From: Plumapathes pennacea
Taxonomy: Eukaryota; Cnidaria; Anthozoa; Antipatharia; Myriopathidae
Direction: 5' to 3'
NCBI GenBank assembly: GCA_964036295.1
Contig: OZ038466.1
Coordinates: 22,062,597 to 22,126,596, forward strand
DNA length: 64,000 nt
Below, in pieces: positions 11,701 through 23,800 of this stretch. A program made the translations under genes and the position numbers. The notes beneath the pieces are model-generated. The model searched no databases. It saw nothing but the letters and a program-made list of their open reading frames with translations, and was not told the origin of the DNA. The first letter of the stretch is position 1; each line of letters begins with the position of its first letter.

Positions 11701-14150
11701 CAAGACGAGAGATGATTTGCACGTCAGATATTTGCTACTAATTTCCAACGATCAATACTACTAAGCGCCTGCGTGCCACATCCAATTTCTTTCACAGGAA
11801 TCACGGTGTCTCTCGTTGCCGTATGAACCGCGAGCCAGCCTGTGAGTCGTCGGCTAGCTTTCTGGTTGTGTCGTTGCTTAGTGCTTTGTTAACAGTACCC
11901 TGGCTTAAAATGGACTTAATTTGCGACCAGGCTTAGTGGATGGTCTTGCGCTGAGTTGGACGAAGGAGTTGTTGGGTTGGAGATTTGCGACATCAAGAAC
12001 TGGGAACAACCTTTGGTGAGTAGAATGTCTTTTGATTTTGCATTTTTCTTGTATTCTCCCTAACCTATTATTCTAACCCATTTACTGGCATGTTTTGGAT
12101 ATCTACGTAAAACATTAAATTGTAAAATAGAAAAGCTATGCTCCGCAACATCGTGAGCACTGCCTTGAAAGTGTACTCATCGAGAGCTTTCATTAAAAGT
12201 GGCCGTGCTCGTGGGTTTCTTTTGACAGAAGCTAAATTTTTCTTGGTCGAGAGAAGGAAGGCAGTGAAGGAGTTTTAACAGCTTTTTAGTACTCTCCAAG
12301 TAGTGCTGGTTATTATTTTTTGCGACGTTTTCAATCGCATGGGCGTTAGTCAAGTAATCAACTTACCATCGCCGTAAATATTACAAGATAATCAGAAACT
12401 CTTTTCTCGAGAAACGAATTTATACAAATTTAACCAGGAAGTTCAAGTTTTCTTTATAAGTTCTGTGTTCGTTTTTTGTTTTGTTTTGTCTTGTACAGTC
12501 ATCTTTCTCACAGCCAGATCAACAGTAGCTTATAAAACTCTGCCCGTCTCAAAATTTACTTCTTACAGCCAGTATCGGGGCATTCTTACGTTTACAAAGA
12601 TAGCTCAGCACATCCCTACCATTTTAAAGCCTTATCGAGGTTTTAAAAACGTTTTGGTGATAAAAAAAAAAAGATCATTTTGAGTAGTTCATAAATAAGC
12701 TGCAATTGATTTCGTTGTTGTCCAATTCTAAATTCTCGTTTTTACAACTCTTTCTCTCATGCGTGCGTTTTTTTTTTTTTTTTTTTTTTTTCGTGTTTAC
12801 TCTTAGAGGCACTAATGATGTCTGTTCTTCTCGCTATCAATATCCGTGTTTTTGTCTTTTATTTGATTTCTTTTTTCGATAATACACGCAATGCCAAGAT
12901 TACTTAAATACTTATAAACTTATAACTCCTAACAAGAAAAATATGCCCCAAACATTTAATGGTGAGAGTGTCTTCCGCGTCTCAACGATTATCTTTTGAT
13001 TTTTACTTTAGGGACATCACAGCCTTTGCCTCGGAACATGTAAATTTGTTTAGTTAACTACGGATATTGAAAAAGGTATGTAAACTTTCACACAATTCGT
13101 GCAGTTAACTTGTCCCCTTTTTGTCGTCTCCGGTGGTTTACAGTACAGTTGATAGTTCTCTCTCTTACTATCTTACTCAAAATGTTAATCTGAAACCAAA
13201 GTGATTATGACATCTTTACGATCGATGCTTTGGTAGAAATGTACAATATTCTTGATTGGCCCTAGACAGTGTCAACGCCAGCACCAGTTTTCATTTTTCG
13301 CTTTCAAATAGAACTGATAATTGTATAACTTCGCATAAATACGGAAGAAAATACATATTTTCTAACACCTATGGCATTCGGAATGGAGACACGCCACTAA
13401 ATGTGCTGATCTATTTGGTGTGTTTTTGCAGAACTTAGGAATTTCACCACTTAATTTTAATTACTAACTGCAGTATCTGACTGTAGTTGCCATGGAAGCA
13501 TGTTTTTCTACGACTCACTGCTTCGATAAAATCGATAAATATACTGGCGTTTTACAAGTCATCAAACAATATTTGAAATACAAGATTGCTATCTATATTA
13601 ATCGCCCGAGCTAATTATACACTTTTAACTAACCAGAAGGTCCGTATCTATGTTTGATAGAGCTTTTTAAAAGAGGGTTTCCACTAAATTAACTTTAAAT
13701 GGTCGGAACAATTTTTTGTATGTTGTCTGTACTTGTGATTATTTTTATCACTTCCCTAGAAAATCATGTTGTCAGTCATGTTTTAATGTAACACCGATAT
13801 AGTGATCGTACACAGCCAAATAAGGACATTGAAATCATCACAAAAAAGTGTTTCATAAGGTGCGTTCGATTGGGTCTATTCCGGAATAGGAATAGCTAAA
13901 ATGACCCAAAGTTTTGCTTGTTTTGAGGGAGATTTTGTTTGAAATTGTTTTAAAGCCTCCATGCATGCTTGTATGATTAAGCAGCTTCCGATACATCTTA
14001 ACTTTAATCAACCCTAAGCCAAATACTTTTACCGATCAGCAGCACTATCCATGTTCCGAAATAGACTCAATTGGTAACGCCCTTAGTGTTCTGGTACAGC
14101 CTTCAAGCTTTCACGCCAGAAACCTCGATAATACATGCACTGCAGTTGTG
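8702..14150. other. Intergenic/5' region without recognised coding sequence
   Basis: It holds the SPATA6 3'UTR (end not determined), AT-rich sequence, short homopolymers (A-run near 11,432, T-run near 12,767-12,791), and two candidate noncoding 5' exons for the downstream gene: one ending at 12,015 before GTGAGT, and 13,012-13,075 between a TTTTACTTTAG acceptor and GTATGT. No open frame here has recognisable homology. Confidence 0.5.
13012..13075 (+). other. Candidate 5'UTR exon of the Patched-PKS gene
   Basis: A 64-nt segment is bounded by a pyrimidine-rich acceptor and a GTATGT donor. Its only ATG is followed at once by a stop, so it would be noncoding. A second possible leader exon ends at 12,015 before GTGAGT. 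A matching acceptor near 14,119 (tcacgccag) would join them to the coding exon. This is prediction from splice-site appearance only. Confidence 0.3.
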
Positions 14151-17100
14151 ATGCTGCTTGGTCTCACAGCTGTCTACTTAACTTGTAGATCACTTGAGAT
14201 GCGGAGAGAACTCAACGGTTCGCCGCATCGGCGTAGTCCGGCGCTCAAGATTGTGGCGTTGTCGTATCTCACACTTGCCATTTACCAGCGCAAGTTTGAA
14301 AAGCTTGGGATCTTCCTGGCTCGTCACCAGTCCGCTGTTTTGATTCTCTCGATTCTCATGGTTCTCTTGTCTTGTTGCGGGTTCTTGCGTATGGGGGAAG
14401 AGAGGTCTGTGGAATATCCTTTTGTGATGAAAGACAGCCAAGCAGAGAAAGACATAGGGGAGGCATCTGCGCATTTTCCGTTACTGGGAGCGAGAAGAGA
14501 AGAGATAATCCTGGAAGCCAAATCTGGTAAAAATGTGTTAACCAAACACTGTCTCGTTGAAGCTGTTGTCATTCACCGGATTGTAAAAAGCACCAAAGGA
14601 TTCCGAACAGTCTGCGTAAGACTTCGTAGATCTCCGTCGAGAAAGGCAAATAGTACCTGCTTTGTTCAGAGTCCCTTGGAGCTGGCCGGTCCGAAGGCGT
14701 CTAAACTAGACGACTTGACGAACATCATGGCGAGGGAAATGAACAATCCCAAGATTATCCTTTCGAGTGGCAGGACGTTTCCCTTCAGTGTCGGCGAGAT
14801 GCTCGGTGATTTCAAAGTAGGTGAAGGAAACAAGACGGTGACCGCCAGAGCGATCCGCATGGTGTACTTTGTGAAGCCTCCGAAAAACAATTTTCAAAGT
14901 GACATCATCCTTCGCATGGAGGAGATGCTTGAGAAAAGGTTGGCGATTTTACGTGCACAGACAAAGTGCACCTCTGTCTCGTTCATGACTGTCCGAATGT
15001 CGGACGAAGGAACGACAGAGCCTTTACAGCCCGACTTCTGGCTTCTGATAATTAGTGGAGCCATTTCCATGGGCAGTGGGATTATTCTCACATCGTTGTT
15101 TTGCTGTTCTAACTGGCTCGTGGTATCCTTGTTGGCTTTCGGTTGCTCCATCCTTGCCTTGGTGTGCTCCGTGGGCATGGCCTTCCTCCTCGGCCTCCAA
15201 TTCTCGCACACGTTTTGGTTCCTGCCTTTTCTTTTGTCCGGAGAGGCGGTCACCCTGGCTCTGATAGTAGTCAGAGAATTAGAGAACGGAGGACGGGCGC
15301 CTTCATACCGAGATTGCCTCGCGAGGTCAGGCTTCCTCTTGGGCTCAACTGCAGTCGTAGACATGGCTGTGTTTGGAATCGCGGTGAAGTCGTCCTTTCC
15401 CGGCGTCAGTGATTTCTTCCTTTTTGCTTTTTTTGCGGTTTTGTTTCTGTTTATCCTGTTTCTGATCCCGTTCATGGTGTTGCTGACGCTGTACATCAAA
15501 CGCAAGAAGGTCATTATCCAGGGAGGTTTGGCCAAACTTGTCCAGAAGATGTCCAGCGTGCCCATTATGAACTCTACGGCTATCAGAAAAATTGGACACT
15601 CGTTTTGGGTGAAGAAAACTGAAGCTTGGAGCCGAACAATCACCACCCTCTACGGAAGAATGATGGCGTTAATGCTAACTGCGGCAATCATCGTGTTCTG
15701 CGTGTTGTACATCTTAAGACCCGGTGGCCGATTTAACACCATTTTGTCTTTTCAGAGGAGTTCGAATATCAGAGATTTTCAGAGCGCCCGAGCGCAGATG
15801 TTTGACCAAGAGGTCGATGTCCAACTTGTTCTTTCTGGGAAGATTGACTATTCCAAGAAATCCATCCAGCGCAAGTTGTGGACCATGAGTAACTTCCTGA
15901 ATAAAGCGCCCTACAGCGCTAAACCGATCGGCAACTGGGTTGTCCCTCTCCTGCAGTGGTCACGCACCAACGAAGTGAACTGCACTGATGCAAAGTTCAT
16001 CCCATGCCTGGCCACATTCATCAAAGAGAACCCGTCATTTCGGCCCGACATCAAGTTTAGGAGACGAAATTCTACCACCATCGCCATTGGGGCGTCGCGG
16101 TTCCATCTCCACATGAAATGGGCCAATAAGGTGGCTGTGAAAATTGATTATCTCAAACAGCTCCGTGAAGATTTGAGTATCGTCCCGGCGAATATAGTCT
16201 CTGAGAAGTTCGTTCATCTGGATGAGTTCATGGTTTTCAACCAAGAGAGTCTGCTTACGTTTGGAATCGCGACTGGTGTTGTGGCTGCTGTGATCTTCAT
16301 GTTCACCCTGAGTCCTTTAGTGGGTTTCCTGCTAGGTCTGACTTTGGCCCTTCAGCTGATAGAAGCCGTGGTTCTTATCCAGATCTTGGACATACCCCTG
16401 AATCAGATCTCGTTCTTGACATTCTTCACAGGAGTGGTGGTGTCAATCAACTCGAGTATTTTCATCGCCCAGAGTTTCGTAATCTCCTCAAAGAAAAGCT
16501 CTCGAGAATGCGCGGCAGACACGTTTGCTACCTATGGACTAACCGTGCTCCTTGGAGGAGTGGTAACCATTCTTGGGTCCATCAGTCTTGGATTTGGGTT
16601 TCCTCATTTTTCCAACATCTTCCATTTTCTTCTCCCGCTGGTACTCATCCTTGGCTGGGTTCACGCGTACTTCATATTGCCGCCGTTATTGTCATTAGTG
16701 CGTCATGACCTTGGGAACTTGACACCCGCCGACGTCATAGTCCCGTCGCTTCGGTCACTCGTCGAGAGAGCGAAACGGCATCCGACTTTGCATTCGGAGG
16801 TTCGTCGCAAACCGAAGCACCCGGGAGTGTCAATAATCGGCATTGGCTGCAGGTTTCCCCAGGCGGGTAGCAAAGACGACTTTTGGGACATGTTGGTAAA
16901 CGGGAGGTGCGCAGTTGGAGAGGAGGTCCCGGAGAACAGGGCCGAGCAACGCGAACGCTTTCGGAAATACCATCACCCGAAGAGATACGTCAAGGGAAGA
17001 CTTGTGACGATGGGAGGAGCATATCTGGAGAAGATCAAAGGATTTGACGCGCATTTCTTTGGGATTTCTCCACAAGAGGCGCGCGCCATGGACCCACAAC

Positions 17101-20100
17101 AGCGGATCCTGCTGCAAGTTGTTTATGAAGCCATCGAAGATGCAGGGGTGAGGCTAGAAGATTTGCAGAAGTGTAAGACGGGCGTTTTCGTGGGAGAGAT
17201 GAATACGGACTATCGCGCACTAGTAAGCACAGAAGCGAACCTCAGCAACATCGATCAATTTACTTTGGCTGGGACGGCAGCAAGCATGTTGGCAAACCGG
17301 ATCTCGTTTTGCTTCAACTTTAATGGCCCCAGCCTGTCTGTGAACACATCCTGTTCTTCATCGCTGACTGCTCTCAAGCTCGCTTGTGACAGCTTGCACA
17401 GAGGAGACTGTGAAGTTGCCATAGTTTCCGCTCCGAGCATCGTGCTCGACTACTCACTGCAGGTTAGTAGGAGAATATATTACAGTAAAACCCCGCTATT
17501 TCGAACTCTCAAGGGAAGCGAGAAATAGTTCGAGATTGAAAGGGTTAAGGTGGTTTGATGTTTCTTTTTCTTAAGGTTATGCAGAGTTTGGCCGGCCTTT
17601 TATCTCCTGATGGGCGGTGCAGGAGCTTCGATGCTCAAGGCAGCGGCTGCGGTCGCGGTGAAGGCCTCGCCACTGTTATTCTGAAATTGACGGAGGCCTC
17701 CATTGGGGACAATGATGATATCTACTGCGAAGTGATGGCCTGTGGAATGAACAGCAACGGTCAGAGTGCAGTTCCCATAACAGCGCCAAGTTCCAAACTG
17801 CAAGCTATACTCTCACGTCTGGTATTAGAAGAGTCCGGCTTAAACGCGAACGACATCGATTACTTCGAGATGCATGGTCATGGCTCGGTTATCAATGACA
17901 CAGTTGAGATCGACGCAATTGAAGAGACCTACTGCAAGAGGATTCCTTTCGAGGAAACGCGCGCGTTGAGGATTGGCTCGGTCAAGTCTAATCTCAATCA
18001 CACAGAATCCACGTCGGGCTTGGCTGGTCTCGTCAAAGTCGCTTTGATGCTGAAGAACCAAACGTTCGCGCCCACTGTTATCTTGCGCGATCTAAACCCT
18101 GCGTTAAAACTGGAGGCGAAGGGTCTGATGGTTCAACATGAGACGGAGACCTGGAACAGGAGAGACAGCAAGCAAAGAGTTGCTGCTGTCAACTCATTCG
18201 GATTCGGTGGCTCTAACGTGCACGCCATCGTCCGGGAAATTCCTCCAAAGCCACGGATATCCGCAGAGACGCGTTCTAACGAAACTGCTGACGTCATTAC
18301 CCTGTCTGCGAAGTCAATGACGTCACTGCAAGACATGGCCAAAGCGCTCGCACATTGGTTTGAGGGTATTGATACCGAGGCTGAAAGTCTGAAACCGGAT
18401 CTGTGCTATTCCCTCAATGAACGCCGAACACAGCACACCCATCGCCTGGCGCTGGCTTTTGGTAAAGTGGACGAGGCTCACAGCGCAGTCCTTGCTTTCG
18501 CCAATCAGGACAAGGGCTGGGAAGACTTTGTGGAGTATGGAGAGACCAAAGAATCCCGAACCCGTAAGGTAGCGTTCATATTTGATGGCGAAGGCTCTCA
18601 GTGGTACGCCATGGGAAGGCAACTGATCTCGAACGAGCCCGCGTTCAAGGAAGCCATTATCCGTGTCAGTAATCTGCTGCAGAATTTGGGCGAAAAATGG
18701 TCTTTGCTAGATGTGCTGGACGCTTCAGAGGAAACATCCAGAATCGCAGAAACCTCCATCGCTCAACTGGCAATTTTCTCTATCCAGTACGCCACGGCCG
18801 AGTTACTCAAGTCATGGGGCATCTTTCCCTGCGCTGTCCTGGGACACAGTATTGGAGAGTTCGCTGCTGCTTGCACTGCAGGCTCCATCTCAGTCGAAGA
18901 AGCCGTCAGACTGGTTTTACTGCTGTCGAAGCTGCAAGAGAAATGTCCTAGCAATGGCGCCATGGCCGCGCTGGGCTTGTCTGAGGAGAAGGTGCAGAGT
19001 CTACTGATCGAGTTGAGGCTTTACCAGACGCTGGACGTGGCAGCGGTGAGCGACGCAAGTAGCGTGATCGTTTCGGGGGATTCCGAATCAATCGAGTGTC
19101 TTGGAAACTACATCGCTGTCAATTACGCCGATGTTTCCTGGGAAACCCTCAGCACCGGCCGAGCCTTCCACAGCTTCCACATGGAAACCATCAAGAAATC
19201 GTTTGAGTCCTCTGCGGGGCACATCGCACTGCGCCCTCGCCTGTCGCAGATCCCTATCTATTCGACTGTAACTGGAGATATTGTCCCGGGGAAACATTTG
19301 GACGCGAGTTACTGGTGGAAGAACATCCGCTGTCCTGTAAAGTTCCACTCGGCCGTCCAACAACTTCTGAAGGATGATCACAGGATTATGATAGAGATCA
19401 GCGCTCAGCCAAGCCTGGCCAATCATATCAAGCAGATTGCCCTACAGGACAACTACCCCGAGAAGGACATTCCCTTTGTAATGCAAACTCTGCCTCACAA
19501 AAGCGTCCCCTTGACCGAGCAGCACAGGTCGTTCCTTCATCACACCGTCTGCAAACTGTACACTCAAGGATTTTCACTGCACTGGAGGCGGATTCGTGGG
19601 GACCTGTCTGCACGGTTTATCCGCCTACCCACCTACCAATGGCAAGAGAAAGATTACTGGTACCGAGAGGACGATTGCACGGACGAGATTCCCCCGTTGA
19701 ATCCTGAAGACAGTCCCAAGATCACCCAGCGCAACCGGCATCCATTTTTGGAAAGGGCCAAGACTACCATGCAGTTCTCAGGTATTTTAAATTGAATTTA
19801 TTTGATCATTATTAAGGAAGATCTTTGCTAAATATGTTGATTTGTGGGCATGTCCGCCTTAAAGTTTCTTTGAACCTAAAAAACATGACAGGTTGTCTCT
19901 CTGTCGTCTGTACGGCGTGGACTAGTTAGTCAGATGTAGAGCATTTGCGGCATCTGTTTTAACTTAAAAGTACGACAGTCTTTTGTATATTCCTTTACCG
20001 ACTTCGTCTGACCTGTGTTCTTTCAATATTATATTCATTTGTCCACGGCTTTCCCAGTCCTCAATGATGGCTTACGTACAGTTCAGAAAATATCCTGTCG

Positions 20101-20820
20101 ATGCATCGTTACTTTAATTATCTGCTTCTTACTTTCAGGTCTGAACTGCTGGGACACAGATGTCGATCTGCATCGTTTCCCCACCCTAAGGGACCACGTA
20201 TTGATTCAGGGTGGAGCGGTTATGCCCGGTGCAACGCACTTAGAGATGGCATTTGCCATGGCGCTGGAGAAATTCGCCTGTCAAGCGGTGGAGCTAAAGA
20301 ATGTGCGGCTGTTAAACTTGCTGACCCTCCCTGAGATGCAGGTCCGCTCCTTGAGATTGAGGCTATTTGGACAGAGAGGAAATGGGGCCACGTTTCAGGT
20401 CAGCTACATTCAGGACGATAAATCCGAACTGCTTCTGTCCGATGGAGAGATTTTAGCCGATCTTCTCAGCACTGCGGGACCCCAGAAAACACGTAAGCTC
20501 TATGTTAACGATGTGACGGTATAATGTAGCGGACTCTTAGGGGAGGTCGTTTAGAGATTTAAACTGTCGTGCTTCAAGACCATATATACTTCATCTATGG
20601 TTACAATTTACAATTGATGATTACAAATACAATTTATAGATGTGTTCACATTTTATTACCGAAGTATTTATCATGCTGTTGACTATATATAGGAAACACA
20701 GCAGAGAATAACTTCTCTGCCGTTTAAAGTTAATGGCAACTTTAGCTGGAACATGTCGCTTTTAAAGTTGGTGTTTGTATTTATGATGATGATATTCACT
20801 TGTTGTGTTGTTGATGTTGT

Positions 20821-20852
<32 letters not shown>

Positions 20853-23800
20853 ATGTTTGCCTTACAGTGGATCAGAGTGTGGCCGGTGAGAACATCAAGC
20901 AGTTCGCTGTTCAGATGCAAGAGATGCCGTTGATGGAACACAGACAGCTTACCGAGAAATACGGCTACAACTTCGGTCGTGCCTTCTCCATTATCAAGCG
21001 CATTTGGCGAACCGCAAACCAGGGCCTGTGTTTGATTAGCGTGGAGAACGACATGCTAATCCGCCAAGAAATGTCCAGCTACATCATACACCCCACGATC
21101 CTGGACGCGTGCCTGCAGTCCTGCCTAGTCCCTGCTGGGGATTCGTTGCTGGGCGACAAACCGCTGGTGCCCGTGGGCGCGAGGAGTGTCTCCCTCCTGG
21201 AACATCCGCGCTGTACGCAGTTGTTTTGTCACGTGACTATGAAGGCAGAGGAATGGGGCGTGTTTGACATTGTGCTAATGAGTCCGCGTGGTAAAGTGCT
21301 CTTGGCCATCAAAGACTACAGAGTAGCGGAGCTCAAGACCTCTACCTCGTCCACTAGTTTTGAAGACGTCGCTTTCGAGCAGGAGTGGCTGGAGATTTTG
21401 CCCCAGCCGAGCACCGTCAGCAGCGAAGATTACTCGCTCTACGTGGTTCTCAAAGACACGGCGGGTTTTGGGAACGCTCTCATTGAACGGCTTCACTCTT
21501 GCGGGGTTGACGTCATCGCCTTCGACCCTCCGTCGTCAGGAAACTTCGACGAGAAGGCCACAGAAGTAATCAAGAGCACGTTTGAGAATTTGCCCTCTGA
21601 CTTTCAACAAATCAAAGTCGTCAGCCTCTGGCCCGCCGAGACCTTCGATCTCCCGGAAGAGTTTGAAAGCATCGATCGGGCGCAGGGTATGGCTTTCCAC
21701 AGCTCCGTATTTCTGATGCAGTTGCTGAACAAGAACGACCTTAAGAGCACGCTGTACCTGGTTACCCGTGCAACGCAGGTTCTCTGTTGCGCAAGCGCAA
21801 TACAGAAGGCGACCATGCCTTGGGGGGCGTCTGTCTGGGGACTGAGACGAACCGCCAGCCTTGAATTTAACAATCCGACAGTCGTGGTGGTCGATTTGAG
21901 CGCCGTCAACGACCCCCGTGAAGTGAAACTTCTCAAAGACGAAGTGAGGAACAGTAGTGAAGAGGTTGAGATTGCGTATCGACAAGGGAAGAGGTACATC
22001 AACCGCCTCGTTAGAGTGAAGGAACAGAACCTGGCAGATCAAGCGTGCTCCCACCGAGACAGAAAAAGTCAGGTTTCTCTGTGTTTGGTACTTCACCCCG
22101 GCACAAAGTCTCTCTGCGTCAAGAGGCAGACAACTGGCAAGCTCTCAGAACATGACGTTGAAGTTGATGTTCTTCACTGCTGGCATCAATCTGAATCTTT
22201 ATTTCGATTAATGCAAAGCAAAAGTTGCATCTTTTTCACCGGCCGAGTGGCAACTCTACCACAAGGATCTGGGCATCGGCTTCGAGTCGGAGACGAAATA
22301 TGTGGTGTCGTGTCGTCGGGACGCTTCGGAAATCGCGTGCAGTTGGACATAAACCAGATTTTTCCTCGCCTGCCCACCATGAGCCGCGAGCAAGCGGCTA
22401 CGCTTCCGGCCTGCCTCTCTATTGCGTACCATGCAGTGCGTAAATTGGCCAATGAACGCTCGGGACAAAGAATTCTCATACACGAGGCAAACCGAGGTCC
22501 GGGCCTGGCCGCTCTTCTTATCGCCACAGCGCTCGGCCACAAAGCAGTTTGCACGTCATCAGCTGATGACATCGTCTCCTCCAGGAAAATGCTTCTGGAA
22601 ATGGGAGCGGAGCAGGTGGTGGACGCAAGTTGCTCAGATTTAACAGAGGAGACTGGTCTCTTTAGTGGAACTGTGTTTTTCTATGACCCTCTGCCCAACA
22701 CAGTGCATCAAAGCTGTCAGGTCTTGAAACGAGGCGGGAAGCTTTTGGTCGTCAGTGCGCTTGAAAGCGGAGACATCGTGCTGCGAGCTGACAAGTTTAT
22801 CGCTTATGAAAGGTAATGACTTACAGTGACTTGCTACATACTAGATAATGGAGCAGTTTTCTGATGACTGTCGCAAACTAAAATCTGCTTTGAACAACAA
22901 ACCAATCAGAAAAGCGAGAAAACACCATCGATGATTGGCCAAGAATGCTGCCAACAACTTGTTTGTACAAATCCGAATGAGTAACAAATATAAACCAAAG
23001 TAATCCCACGGTTACTTCTGACAGTCATCCGAAAGCGATTCTATAAATCCTTTACTTGGAAGAAAAAGACTTGAGCAAGAAAATTAAGCGAGTGAACTTT
23101 TCTTAATGAAAACTTAGGCCCATATACATGTGTAGGGTAAAACATTTACTTGACTGAACAAAGTTAAGAAATTGAGACTGTTTATTTTAAAATGTCTTTC
23201 TAAATATAATCCTTTCAATCCTGAGTAGCTTATATTACAAATTCGTGCTATTATCAGCTGGTTTCCACTAAACAAAGTCAACGATTTTTGTATCCTATGA
23301 TTCTTGGACAATTTTAGGTTAGATATGGCCAGCGACTTTCTGACAGCCGGAACGTTTGAGAAGCTCTGCTCGTCCAGTCTGCACATTTTGGAACAGAAGG
23401 GTTCGTTGACAAACCTTCTTAATCTGGAGCATCGATCTATTGACGTGCTTCACGCCATTAACCTCTACAACACCGACGGAGAGGGCTCTACCTATGGCAT
23501 GGGTACTTTTAGTCCCACCCTGACCGCTCTATCCTTTGCGTCATTGCAAGTGGACACAGTTACAAGTCGAGGCATCGCAGTCCTCCCCTCGGGCTTAGAT
23601 GAGCACGGGATGAAACCCAACCGAACGTACCTTGTTGTGGGACAAAGCCAAGGGATCGGTTTTGAGTTGGGGCGCTGGATGGTTGAAAATGGCGCCAAGA
23701 CTGTTGTCTTGTTGGAAAACTCCGTTCTCTCCGATCCAAAGAAAAGGGAACTGGCTGAGCTGGGGCGGAGATCAGGGTCTAAAATATTGGTGATTCAGGT

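Noticed and set aside
14894..15646. 250-codon open frame on the minus strand inside PKS exon 1
   Set aside because: It lies fully opposite the Patched-like coding sequence, is Arg/Lys/Thr-rich and matches no domain; it is a shadow of the GC-rich exon.
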